A DNA stretch of 14,108 nt from Anaerolineae bacterium. GTDB taxonomy: Bacteria; Chloroflexota; Anaerolineae; UBA4142. Under the pieces are notes generated by a model. The model searched no databases. It was not told the origin of the DNA and saw nothing but the letters and a program-made list of their open reading frames with translations. Location of the stretch: assembly GCA_026417715.1 (NCBI GenBank), contig JAOACU010000042.1:1-14108 (forward strand), given 5' to 3'. This document shows positions 7,528-13,745 of this stretch, one piece after another; positions within the stretch are counted from its first letter, which is position 1, and each line of letters starts with the position of its first letter. Position numbers and translations under genes: made by a program.

Positions 7528-7548
7528 AACCTTCAAGTGAGGGGTAAA

Positions 7549-8073
7549 ATGCCAACTACCTATCAAGTCGTCCTGCTGACGGCGCGACATTCCATCTCTG
7601 GTGAAATCACCTTGCAGGATCAACGTCTCTCCGATTTTCTAAACGATCGCCGCGAAACGACAATGCGCTTGACCAACACCCAAGTCGCGCGCCTCAGCGA
7701 TCCGAGCAAGGTGATTCAACGCAATGCCGAGGCAGTCATTCCCAAGTCGCTGATTGCCGTTGCCTTCGAGCCACCGCAGCACGCCATTCCCTCCTCCAAA
7801 CGCTTGTTCGGCTATGTCCACAAGCAGCAACACGAAGTTTTCTTGGTGTTAGAGGGTTTGGAAGTGCACGGCATTTTGCACACAACCGGAGAACTGGATT
7901 TACGCCGATATTTGGCGATCAACGCCGACAGTTTTTTACCGATCACGCGCGCAACCGTCTATCTCGATGTGAGTGATCGCTACGTGATTGAGCAGGATGC
8001 GATCTTGGTCAACGCGCGCTGGATTCGCTACATTGCTCCCAAAGCGTCTGCAGTGGCGCCGAGCAGCGATTAG
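7549..8073 (+). CDS. Protein of unknown function with two tandem copies of one domain
   Basis: A 174-residue soluble protein whose function I do not recognise. It is made of two homologous units. Residues 6-73 and 96-162 align along their length: VVLLTARHSISGEI with VFLVLEGLEVHGIL, RLSDFLND with DLRRYLAI, RLTNTQVARLSD with PITRATVYLDV, and AVIPKSLIAVA with AILVNARWIRYI. Each unit is predicted to be mainly beta-strand. A linker at 74-95 (PPQHAIPSSKRLFGYVHK) joins them. There is no signal peptide, membrane segment or catalytic motif. A GTG at 7537 could extend the frame by four codons, but the ATG at 7549 has GAGGGG 5 nt upstream and was chosen. It is transcribed divergently from the suf operon and has its own near-consensus promoter. 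A link to Fe-S metabolism is possible but unsupported. Confidence 0.85.
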   Translation: MPTTYQVVLLTARHSISGEITLQDQRLSDFLNDRRETTMRLTNTQVARLSDPSKVIQRNAEAVIPKSLIAVAFEPPQHAIPSSKRLFGYVHKQQHEVFLVLEGLEVHGILHTTGELDLRRYLAINADSFLPITRATVYLDVSDRYVIEQDAILVNARWIRYIAPKASAVAPSSD

Positions 8074-8108
8074 ATGACGAAGGACGCAGGACGAAAGACG
8101 AAAGTACG
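8074..8108. repeat. Heptad repeat (GACGAAG family)
   Basis: Five 7-bp units in register: ATGACGA, AGGACGC, AGGACGA, AAGACGA, AAGTACG. The array starts at the base after the stop codon of the upstream gene and fills the 36-nt gap between two convergent genes. The same unit family is found at 10664-10729. Confidence 0.85.
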
Positions 8109-8109
8109 G

Positions 8110-9006
8110 TTAGCCGCGTCCGAACGCATACAAAATTGCTACGATGCTGATGCCCCATAGTAGGATTGCACCTAACAGCCACTTGTCGCGCAAGAGCATC
8201 TCTTCGGGACTACCCCCTTCGCCTTTGATGTGCACCAAGTACAACAAACGAAACACAACAAAAAGTGCGAACGGAATCGTCAACATCATTGCATTGTTCG
8301 GCGGCAAGTTCTTTGCCGAAAACGTGTAGAGCGAATATGCCATCACGAACGATGCCGTCGTCACCGCAATCATTTGATCGAGCACTTCGGGGGTGTACTC
8401 TTTGAGGATGAGACGGTGATTCGTCGCATTGTCTTCGAGCAATAAAAGTTCGTGACGACGTTTGGCAAAGCCGATAAAGAGCGCGAGGAGCGCGGTGCAC
8501 ACGTACAACCAAGGGGATGCGGGAACATGAATCGCTGCCGCGCCACCGAGCGCGCGCAACACCAATCCCGCCGCAAGTGTAAACACGTCCAAAATGACAA
8601 TGTGTTTTAGAATATACGAGTACGAAAGCATCAACACAAAATAAATCGTGGCGATGATGCCAAACCAAAATCCCAAAGCGAACGAAGCGGGCAACGCTAC
8701 GAGTAGTAGGACGATAATCGCAACGAGCGCGGCAGATTTCGAGAGCGCGCCCGAAGCCAACGGACGAAATCGCTTTTTGGGATGCAGACGGTCTTTGTCA
8801 ATGTCCACCAAATCGTTGATGAGATAGATGACACCAGAAAGAATGCAGAACAAGACAAAAGCCAGCGTTGCCTCGCGAAGAAAAGTCCACATTTCAGGTG
8901 AAAAGGGAAGCCAGTACTCGCGCAAGGTGAATGCGAACGGAATAAACACCATCAGGTTTTTCGTCCATTGACGCGGACGCATTGTCTTGAGTATCTGAAT
9001 TAACAT
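8110..9006 (-). CDS. UbiA-family prenyltransferase, decaprenyl-phosphate phosphoribosyltransferase-like
   Basis: A 298-residue integral membrane prenyltransferase with about 8-9 hydrophobic helices. The first Asp-rich motif, NDLVDIDKDRLHPKKRFRP (64-82), and the N-terminal RPRQWTKNLMVF (10-21) match the subgroup of decaprenyl-phosphate phosphoribosyltransferases. These transfer phosphoribose from PRPP to a polyprenyl phosphate, feeding decaprenyl-phosphoryl-arabinose-type sugar donors. A second conserved loop is GFAKRRHELLLL (179-190). The open frame extends upstream to 9168, but the extra 54 residues are translated 7-bp repeats and non-conserved sequence. The ATG at 9006 has GGAGG 4 nt upstream and sits just after a promoter, so I chose it. 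No partner oxidoreductase of the DprE type is in the window, so the substrate is inferred from the motif only. UppS nearby makes polyprenyl diphosphate. Confidence 0.88.
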   Translation of the reverse strand: MLIQILKTMRPRQWTKNLMVFIPFAFTLREYWLPFSPEMWTFLREATLAFVLFCILSGVIYLINDLVDIDKDRLHPKKRFRPLASGALSKSAALVAIIVLLLVALPASFALGFWFGIIATIYFVLMLSYSYILKHIVILDVFTLAAGLVLRALGGAAAIHVPASPWLYVCTALLALFIGFAKRRHELLLLEDNATNHRLILKEYTPEVLDQMIAVTTASFVMAYSLYTFSAKNLPPNNAMMLTIPFALFVVFRLLYLVHIKGEGGSPEEMLLRDKWLLGAILLWGISIVAILYAFGRG

Positions 9007-9025
9007 TCTACCTCCAACGGCGAGT

Positions 9026-9053
9026 ATCATACCCAGAATTGTACCAAAGTCAA
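9026..9053 (-). promoter_or_regulatory. Sigma70-type promoter for the UbiA-family gene
   Basis: On the minus strand TTGACT (complement of 9048-9053) and TATGAT (complement of 9026-9031), each a 5/6 match, are separated by 16 nt. The predicted RNA start near 9019 leaves a leader of about 13 nt with GGAGG at 9011-9015 before the ATG at 9006. This also supports the short start for the gene. Confidence 0.6.
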
Positions 9054-9062
9054 AATAATTTT

Positions 9063-9125
9063 CGATTGCCGATTGCTGATTGCCGATTTCAAAATCGCAA
9101 ATCGTCAATCTAAAATCGAAAATGA
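9063..9125. repeat. Heptad repeat (CGATTGC / AAAATCG family), inverted in the middle
   Basis: Nine 7-bp units in unbroken register: CGATTGC twice, TGATTGC, CGATTTC, then AAAATCG, CAAATCG, TCAATCT, AAAATCG, AAAATGA. The second half is roughly the reverse complement of the first. ATTTTCGATT at 9058-9067 pairs perfectly with AATCGAAAAT at 9114-9123. It lies between the two divergent promoters of the UbiA-family gene and tlyA. Confidence 0.85.
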
Positions 9126-9126
9126 T

Positions 9127-9155
9127 TTGACTTTTTCCCGCCTTGCCTTTATCTT
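9127..9155 (+). promoter_or_regulatory. Sigma70-type promoter for tlyA, placing the start at the GTG codon
   Basis: TTGACT at 9127-9132 (5/6) and TATCTT at 9150-9155 (4/6) are spaced by 17 nt. A start 6-7 nt after the -10 box would be at 9161-9162, which is the GTG start codon of tlyA. There is no Shine-Dalgarno before that codon, so the transcript may be leaderless. Confidence 0.5.
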
Positions 9156-9161
9156 TGACGT

Positions 9162-9938
9162 GTGGCAAAGAAACGGCTCGATGTGTTGTTGGTAGAGCGG
9201 GAACTTGCCGAAACGCGTCAGCGCGCGCAAGCCCTGATTCTCGCCGGCGATGTGCGCGTCAATCAGCAAGTCGTGACCAAGGCGGGCGCGCTGGTCGCCG
9301 AAGACGCCGAAATCACGGTGCGCGCGCCGTTGCCGTACGTTAGTCGCGGTGGCTTGAAACTTGCCAGCGCGCTCGATGCGTTTGGTGTCAATCCGCGCGA
9401 TAAAATTTGTGCCGACTTGGGTGCATCCACCGGCGGTTTCACCGATTGCTTGTTGCAGCGCGGTGCCGCACGCGTCTATGCGATTGACGTGGGCTATGGA
9501 CAATTGGCGTGGAAATTACGCACCGATCCGCGCGTTGTGGTGATGGATCGCGTCAATGTTCGCCATCTTGATGCGTTGCCCGAACCGCTGGACTTGGTGG
9601 TAATTGATGTCTCGTTCATCTCGTTGACGTATGTTTTGCCAGTGGCGTACAAACTTTTGCACGCGCAAGGTGAATGCGTTGCACTCATCAAACCACAGTT
9701 CGAGGCCGGGCGTGACCAAGTGGGCAAGGGAGGCGTCGTGCGTGACGCGCGCGTGCATCGCGCCGTACTCGAGAAGATCGCCGAGTATGCCGCGACGAAC
9801 GCTTGGCGCGTGTGCGGTTTGTGTCGTTCACCGATTATGGGCGCAGATGGTAACATCGAATTCTTTGTTCATCTCGACAAAATCTCTGCACCATCAATCT
9901 CTAATCTCCAATCTCTTATCTCTCATCTCGTCGAATGA
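9162..9938 (+). CDS. tlyA: TlyA-family rRNA 2'-O-methyltransferase
   Basis: A 258-residue S4-domain/FtsJ-type methyltransferase. In this family TlyA 2'-O-methylates cytidines of 16S and/or 23S rRNA using SAM. The S4 RNA-binding domain spans about residues 4-55 (RLDVLLVERELAETRQRAQ). PYVSRGGLKLASAL (58-71) carries the conserved Lys66. The SAM motif is ADLGASTGGFTDCLLQRGA (84-102), followed by AIDVGYGQLAWKLR (107-120), VVIDVSFISL (146-155) with Asp149, and LIKPQFEAGRD (175-185) with Lys177. The GTG start at 9162 fits the MAKKRLD beginning typical of the family and lacks a Shine-Dalgarno. The usual family end is near NIEFFVHL (231-238). From residue 245 on, the tail is encoded by 7-bp repeats and is probably a tacked-on, non-functional extension. 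The stop overlaps the uppS start as ATGA. Confidence 0.94.
   Translation: MAKKRLDVLLVERELAETRQRAQALILAGDVRVNQQVVTKAGALVAEDAEITVRAPLPYVSRGGLKLASALDAFGVNPRDKICADLGASTGGFTDCLLQRGAARVYAIDVGYGQLAWKLRTDPRVVVMDRVNVRHLDALPEPLDLVVIDVSFISLTYVLPVAYKLLHAQGECVALIKPQFEAGRDQVGKGGVVRDARVHRAVLEKIAEYAATNAWRVCGLCRSPIMGADGNIEFFVHLDKISAPSISNLQSLISHLVE
9895..9929. repeat. Heptad repeat (CAATCTC family) inside the tlyA 3' end
   Basis: Five 7-bp units: CAATCTC, TAATCTC, CAATCTC, TTATCTC, TCATCTC. It is translated as the last dozen or so residues of TlyA. The same family occurs at 11279-11327. Confidence 0.85.
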
Positions 9939-10693
9939 TCCAGTTATCCGCGATACGGGAACAGCATATTGCCACCGAATTTCTGTATTTGCCGCGTCAC
10001 ATCGGTTTGATGATGGATGGCAATGGACGTTGGGCACAGCAACGTGGCTTGACGCGTTTGGAAGGTCACAGGCACGGCACGCAGAATGTGCGCCGCGTGC
10101 TCGATGCATGCGCGCGTTACAACATTCGCATTGTGACGTTGTACGTTTTTTCGACTGAGAACTGGGGCAGACCGCGCGAAGAAATCGAAGGGTTCTTTGA
10201 ATTGCTCGCCGAAGTGATTGATCGCGAAACCGAAAATTTTCGGCGACAAGGTGTGCGACTCATCCATAGTGGCTTGTTAGAAGGGGTGCCACCAGTCCTT
10301 GCTGACAAAGTTCAGCGCGCGGTGGAAATTACGCGTGATAACTGTGATTATCTATTGAACGTTGCGTTCAATTATGGCGGGCGAATGGAAATTTTGCGCG
10401 CAGTGCAACAGATTCTTGCTGATGGCATCCCAGCCAATGCAGTGACCGAAGAACTGTTTGAGCGTTACTTGTTCACCGCGGGCTTGGGCGATTTGGACTT
10501 GGTGATTCGCACCGGCGGCGACCAACGTCTCTCGAACTTTTTTCTGTGGCAAGCCGCGCGCAGCGTGTTCTATTCCACACCGATCTACTGGCCCGATTTT
10601 GATGAGCACGCTTTGCGTGATGCGTTGGCGGCATACAATCAATTTTGGCTGGAGCGTAATGTGGACGAAGGACGAATGACGAAAGACGAATGA
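9935..10693 (+). CDS. uppS: Undecaprenyl diphosphate synthase (cis-prenyltransferase)
   Basis: A 252-residue cis-prenyltransferase that elongates farnesyl diphosphate with isopentenyl diphosphate to make the lipid carrier precursor for cell-envelope glycans. Signatures: LPRHIGLMMDGNGRWAQQRG (19-38) with catalytic Asp28, GHRHG (44-48), TLYVFSTENWGRPREEIEGF (68-87), FNYGGRMEI (145-153), and LDLVIRTGGDQRLSNFFLWQ (187-206) with YWPDF at 218-222. The ATG at 9935 overlaps the tlyA stop (ATGA), so the two are probably translationally coupled. The last ~10 residues (VDEGRMTKDE) are encoded by 7-bp repeats. Family members normally end near the position of AYNQ (233-236) with a short Arg-rich tail, so the end has been rewritten by the repeat. 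The downstream CdsA/DXR genes often found next to uppS are absent here. Confidence 0.95.
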   Translation: MIQLSAIREQHIATEFLYLPRHIGLMMDGNGRWAQQRGLTRLEGHRHGTQNVRRVLDACARYNIRIVTLYVFSTENWGRPREEIEGFFELLAEVIDRETENFRRQGVRLIHSGLLEGVPPVLADKVQRAVEITRDNCDYLLNVAFNYGGRMEILRAVQQILADGIPANAVTEELFERYLFTAGLGDLDLVIRTGGDQRLSNFFLWQAARSVFYSTPIYWPDFDEHALRDALAAYNQFWLERNVDEGRMTKDE

Positions 10694-10729
10694 CGAAGGA
10701 CGGAGGACGGAGGACATTCGTCATTCGTC
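10664..10729. repeat. Heptad repeat (GACGAAG family) with 13-bp inverted repeat
   Basis: Eight 7-bp units in register (GACGAAG, GACGAAT, GACGAAA, GACGAAT, GACGAAG, GACGGAG twice, GACATTC), followed by inverted copies (GTCATTC GTC). Bases 10685-10697 and 10717-10729 are a perfect 13-bp inverted repeat with a 19-nt loop. No T-run follows. The array overlaps the uppS 3' end and fills the gap to the HIT gene. Confidence 0.87.
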
Positions 10730-10747
10730 TATCGCCTCGAGGACGGT

Positions 10748-11272
10748 ATGAAACGACTCTGGACGCCTTGGCGAATGGTGTATTTGAAATCGGCTTCTAA
10801 ATCCAAGCAAGGTGAGTGCATCTTTTGTGATAAAATCAAAGCGCGTCGTAGGCAGGATCGCAAAAATCTAGTGCTGCATCGCGGCGAACGCGCGTTTGTG
10901 GTGATGAACTTGTATCCCTACACCAGCGGACACCTGATGGTCGCACCGTACGAGCATAGCGGCGAACTGGAATCGCTCGATGGGGAAACGTTGAAGGAGA
11001 TGATGTTGCTCGTCGGCACGAGCATTCGTGCCCTGCGCGCAACGATGAACCCGCACGGATTCAACATCGGCATCAACTTGGGACGTGTGGCTGGCGCTGG
11101 TGTGGAAGATCACGTGCACATTCACATCGTTCCGCGTTGGAACGGCGACACCAACTTTATGCCCGTGTTTGCCGAAGTACGAATGATTCCTGAACTATTG
11201 CCGCAAACGTACGACAAACTGTTCGAGGCATTTCAAAACATCACAGCATCCCAACCAACACGTAAGAAATAA
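10748..11272 (+). CDS. HIT-family hydrolase/phosphorylase (Ap4A phosphorylase-like)
   Basis: A 174-residue histidine-triad protein. The triad HVHIHIVP (122-129) has His122, His124 and His126. The N-terminal LWTPWRMVYL (4-13) and the CIFC pair (Cys24, Cys27), a possible zinc site, match the bacterial subgroup that includes the mycobacterial Ap4A phosphorylase. Other landmarks are NLYPYTSGHLMVAPYEH (54-70) and GFNIGINLGRVAGAGVEDH (104-122). It probably degrades dinucleoside polyphosphates such as Ap4A in the cytoplasm, but HIT substrate specificity cannot be read from the sequence. The ATG at 10748 has GAGGA 4 nt upstream. It lies 54 nt after uppS, probably on the same transcript unless the repeat hairpin stops it. 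Confidence 0.9.
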   Translation: MKRLWTPWRMVYLKSASKSKQGECIFCDKIKARRRQDRKNLVLHRGERAFVVMNLYPYTSGHLMVAPYEHSGELESLDGETLKEMMLLVGTSIRALRATMNPHGFNIGINLGRVAGAGVEDHVHIHIVPRWNGDTNFMPVFAEVRMIPELLPQTYDKLFEAFQNITASQPTRKK

Positions 11273-11278
11273 CAACCC

Positions 11279-11327
11279 AATCCCTAATCTCTAATCTCTA
11301 ATCTCTAATCTCCAATCCCTAACCTCA
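11279..11327. repeat. Heptad repeat (AATCTCT family)
   Basis: Seven 7-bp units in register: AATCCCT, AATCTCT three times, AATCTCC, AATCCCT, AACCTCA. It fills the gap between the HIT gene and the thiolase gene. The thiolase Shine-Dalgarno (AAGGAGG) begins at the last base of the array. Confidence 0.9.
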
Positions 11328-11338
11328 AGGAGGAAAAA

Positions 11339-12529
11339 ATGACTACACAACGACGTGAAGTCTTGATTGTAAGCGGAGCACGAACAGCGATCGGAAAATT
11401 TCAAGGCACACTTGCACCGATTCCCGCGACCGATCTTGGAGCGATTGTCGTGCGTGAAGCCGTACGCCGTGCGGGTATCGCACCTGAACGCGTCGAAGAA
11501 GTGATTGTCGGCAATGTGGTTGGTGCAGGATTGGGCCAAGCCCCCGCGCGCCAAGTGGCACTCAAAGCCGGACTAACAAACACTATCAGTGCAACACAAA
11601 TCGGCAAAGTGTGCGGTTCGGGTCTCAAAGCCGCGATGCTGGCGAGTTCGATGATTCGCGCAGGTGATGCGGATGTGATGGTCGCGGCGGGAATGGAAAA
11701 TATGAATCGCGCACCGTATATGCTACCCAACGCGCGCTTTGGCTATCGTATGGGTAACGCCGAGATGCTCGATGCGGTGATTTACGATGGATTGTGGTGC
11801 CCGTTCGAGAATTGGCATATGGGACGCGCGGCCGAATTCATCGCGCGCGAGTGCGGCATCACGCGCGAGATGCAAGACGAATATGCACTCAACAGTCATC
11901 GCAAAGCCCTCGCGGCGATGCAAGCCGGCAAATTCAAAGCCGAAATTGTGCCCGTCGAGATTCCAGCGAAAAAAGGCACGACACTGTTCGATACTGATGA
12001 AACACCGCGCGCCGATACGTCACTCGAAGCGTTGGCGAAACTCAAGCCCGCGTTCGAGGCGAATGGTACCGTCACCGCAGGCAACGCGCCACCGTTGAGT
12101 GATGGTGCGGCGGCAGTTGTGCTCGTCGGCGAAGAGATTGCCGCGCGCGAAAATCTTCAGCCGCTTGCGCGCGTCGTGGCGTACGCCCAAGCCGGCGTGG
12201 AACCCAAGCGCATCTTTTGGGCGCCGATTTACGCGATTCGCCGCGTGATCGAAAAGTCGGGATGGAAACTCGACGATGTGGATTTGTTTGAAATCAACGA
12301 AGCATTCTCCGCCCAAGTCCTCGCCGATGGTAAAGAACTGGGACTCGATTGGGCGCGCGTGAACGTGAACGGCGGCGCCGTCGCGCTCGGTCATCCGATT
12401 GGCGCAAGTGGCGCGCGCATCTTGGTCACACTCATCTACGCGCTCAAAGATCGTGGACTCAAACGAGGTTTGGCGGCGTTGTGTTTGGGTGGTGGTGAAG
12501 CGGTCGCGATGACGATTCAGGTGGTTTAA
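11339..12529 (+). CDS. Thiolase (acetyl-CoA C-acetyltransferase / acyltransferase)
   Basis: A 396-residue thiolase, standard length. It condenses two acyl-CoA units or cleaves 3-ketoacyl-CoA. The nucleophile Cys92 lies in GKVCGSGLKA (89-98). EINEAF is at 318-323. NGGAVALGHPIGASGAR (344-360) holds His352, and LCLGGGEAVA (381-390) holds Cys382, so the catalytic set is complete. One small oddity is AGNAPPLSDGAAA (247-259), where biosynthetic thiolases usually have AGNASGINDGAAA. This does not affect catalytic residues. The ATG at 11339 follows a full AAGGAGG site. The downstream acyl-CoA dehydrogenase suggests short-chain fatty acid oxidation or a butyrate-type pathway. Direction and chain length cannot be told from sequence alone. 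Confidence 0.94.
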   Translation: MTTQRREVLIVSGARTAIGKFQGTLAPIPATDLGAIVVREAVRRAGIAPERVEEVIVGNVVGAGLGQAPARQVALKAGLTNTISATQIGKVCGSGLKAAMLASSMIRAGDADVMVAAGMENMNRAPYMLPNARFGYRMGNAEMLDAVIYDGLWCPFENWHMGRAAEFIARECGITREMQDEYALNSHRKALAAMQAGKFKAEIVPVEIPAKKGTTLFDTDETPRADTSLEALAKLKPAFEANGTVTAGNAPPLSDGAAAVVLVGEEIAARENLQPLARVVAYAQAGVEPKRIFWAPIYAIRRVIEKSGWKLDDVDLFEINEAFSAQVLADGKELGLDWARVNVNGGAVALGHPIGASGARILVTLIYALKDRGLKRGLAALCLGGGEAVAMTIQVV

Positions 12530-12584
12530 GGTTTCAAGTTTCAGGTTTCACCTTCCAACCTGAAACTTGAAACCTGAAACCTTG
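12529..12584. repeat. Heptad repeat (AGGTTTC family) forming a 19-bp hairpin
   Basis: Eight 7-bp units in unbroken register: AGGTTTC, AAGTTTC, AGGTTTC, linker ACCTTCC, then AACCTGA, AACTTGA, AACCTGA, AACCTTG. The two arms, 12529-12547 and 12557-12575, are perfect 19-bp inverted repeats with a 9-nt loop. The first base is the last base of the thiolase TAA. No T-run follows, so it is not a typical intrinsic terminator. Confidence 0.9.
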
Positions 12585-12603
12585 ATTCAAAGGAGAATCG
12601 AAA

Positions 12604-13743
12604 ATGGATTTTCAACTGACCGAAGAACAACGCGCGATTCGCGATTTAGCGCGCGAGTTTGCCCAAAAAGAACTTGCGCCGATTGCCGCGCAGATTGACG
12701 AGACCGGCGAGTTCCCTTACGAAACGGTGAAGAAAATGGGCGAACTCGGCTTGATGGGCATCGAAATTCCCGAAGAGTATGGCGGCGCGGGTTTGGATTG
12801 TGTCAGTTATGTGCTCGCCGTCGAAGAAATTTCCAAGGTGTGCGCGTCGCACGGCGTCATTATGAGCGTCAACAACTCGCTCGTATGTTATGGGCTGAAC
12901 AAGTTTGGCACTGAAGAGCAAAAGCGCAAATTTCTCGTGCCGCTGGCTTCGGGCAAGAAACTGGGCGCGTTCTCACTCACCGAACCGCAATCGGGAAGTG
13001 ATGCAGGTAATATGCGCGTGCGCGCTGTGCGCGACGGCGATGAGTATGTTATCAACGGACGCAAATCGTGGATCACCAACGGTCCCGCCGCTGACTATAT
13101 GATTCTGTTTGCGGCAACACAACCCGAATTGAAACATCGCGGCACCGCAGCGTTCATCGTGGACACTAAATTGCCGGGCTTTGAGTTAGGCAAGAAAGAA
13201 CCCAAACTCGGCATCCGCGCGAGCGCGACGTGCGAAGCAACATACGATAACTATCGTATTCCCGTTTCACATCGGTTGGGTAACGAAGGCGATGGATTCA
13301 AGATCGCAATGAGCATTCTCGATGCGGGGCGCATCGGCATTGCGGCGCAAGCACTTGGCATCGCCGAAGCGGCATACGAAGCGAGTGTGGCGTACTCGAA
13401 AGAGCGTTCGGCATTCGGACAAAAAATTTGCGAGTTCCAAGCGATTCAATGGATGCTCGCGGATATGTCCACGCGCATCGAGGCGTCGCGCTTGTTGATT
13501 TACAACGCGGCACTGAAAAAGAATAGCGGCGCGCGCTTTTCGCGTGAAGCGGCAATGGCAAAACTCTTTGCGAGCGAAACCGCGATGTGGGTCACCACCA
13601 AAGCGATTCAGATTCACGGCGGCGCAGGATACAGCAAAGAATTGCCACTCGAACGCTATTTCCGCGATGCCAAGATCACCGAAATCTATGAAGGCACAAG
13701 CGAAATTCAGCGCATCGTGATTGCACGCGCGGCGTTAGAATAG
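12604..13743 (+). CDS. Acyl-CoA dehydrogenase (short-chain / butyryl-CoA type)
   Basis: A 379-residue FAD-dependent acyl-CoA dehydrogenase, introducing the alpha-beta double bond in acyl-CoA. It has the usual three-part fold: helical N-domain (MDFQLTEEQRAIRDLAREFA), FAD-contacting FSLTEPQSGSDAG (123-135) and SWITNG (155-160), and a C-terminal helical domain with QIHGGAGYSKELPLERYFRD (336-355). The catalytic base is Glu363 in IYEGTSEIQR (361-370). That position and the overall similarity fit short- or medium-chain enzymes rather than isovaleryl- or long-chain enzymes, where the Glu sits elsewhere. The ATG at 12604 has AGGAG 8 nt upstream. It lies 74 nt after the thiolase with a hairpin between. 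No etfAB genes are in the window, so its electron acceptor partner must be encoded elsewhere. Confidence 0.94.
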   Translation: MDFQLTEEQRAIRDLAREFAQKELAPIAAQIDETGEFPYETVKKMGELGLMGIEIPEEYGGAGLDCVSYVLAVEEISKVCASHGVIMSVNNSLVCYGLNKFGTEEQKRKFLVPLASGKKLGAFSLTEPQSGSDAGNMRVRAVRDGDEYVINGRKSWITNGPAADYMILFAATQPELKHRGTAAFIVDTKLPGFELGKKEPKLGIRASATCEATYDNYRIPVSHRLGNEGDGFKIAMSILDAGRIGIAAQALGIAEAAYEASVAYSKERSAFGQKICEFQAIQWMLADMSTRIEASRLLIYNAALKKNSGARFSREAAMAKLFASETAMWVTTKAIQIHGGAGYSKELPLERYFRDAKITEIYEGTSEIQRIVIARAALE

Positions 13744-13745
13744 AG

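Noticed and set aside
9007..9168. 54-residue upstream extension of the UbiA-family protein
   Set aside because: The extension is translated 7-bp repeat sequence, covers the promoter, and lacks a ribosome binding site. GGAGG precedes the ATG at 9006.
11279..11327. CRISPR-like repeat array
   Set aside because: Units are 7 bp with no spacers, and no cas genes are present.
12529..12575. Classical intrinsic terminator after the thiolase gene
   Set aside because: The 19-bp hairpin is strong but is not GC-rich and is not followed by a T-run.
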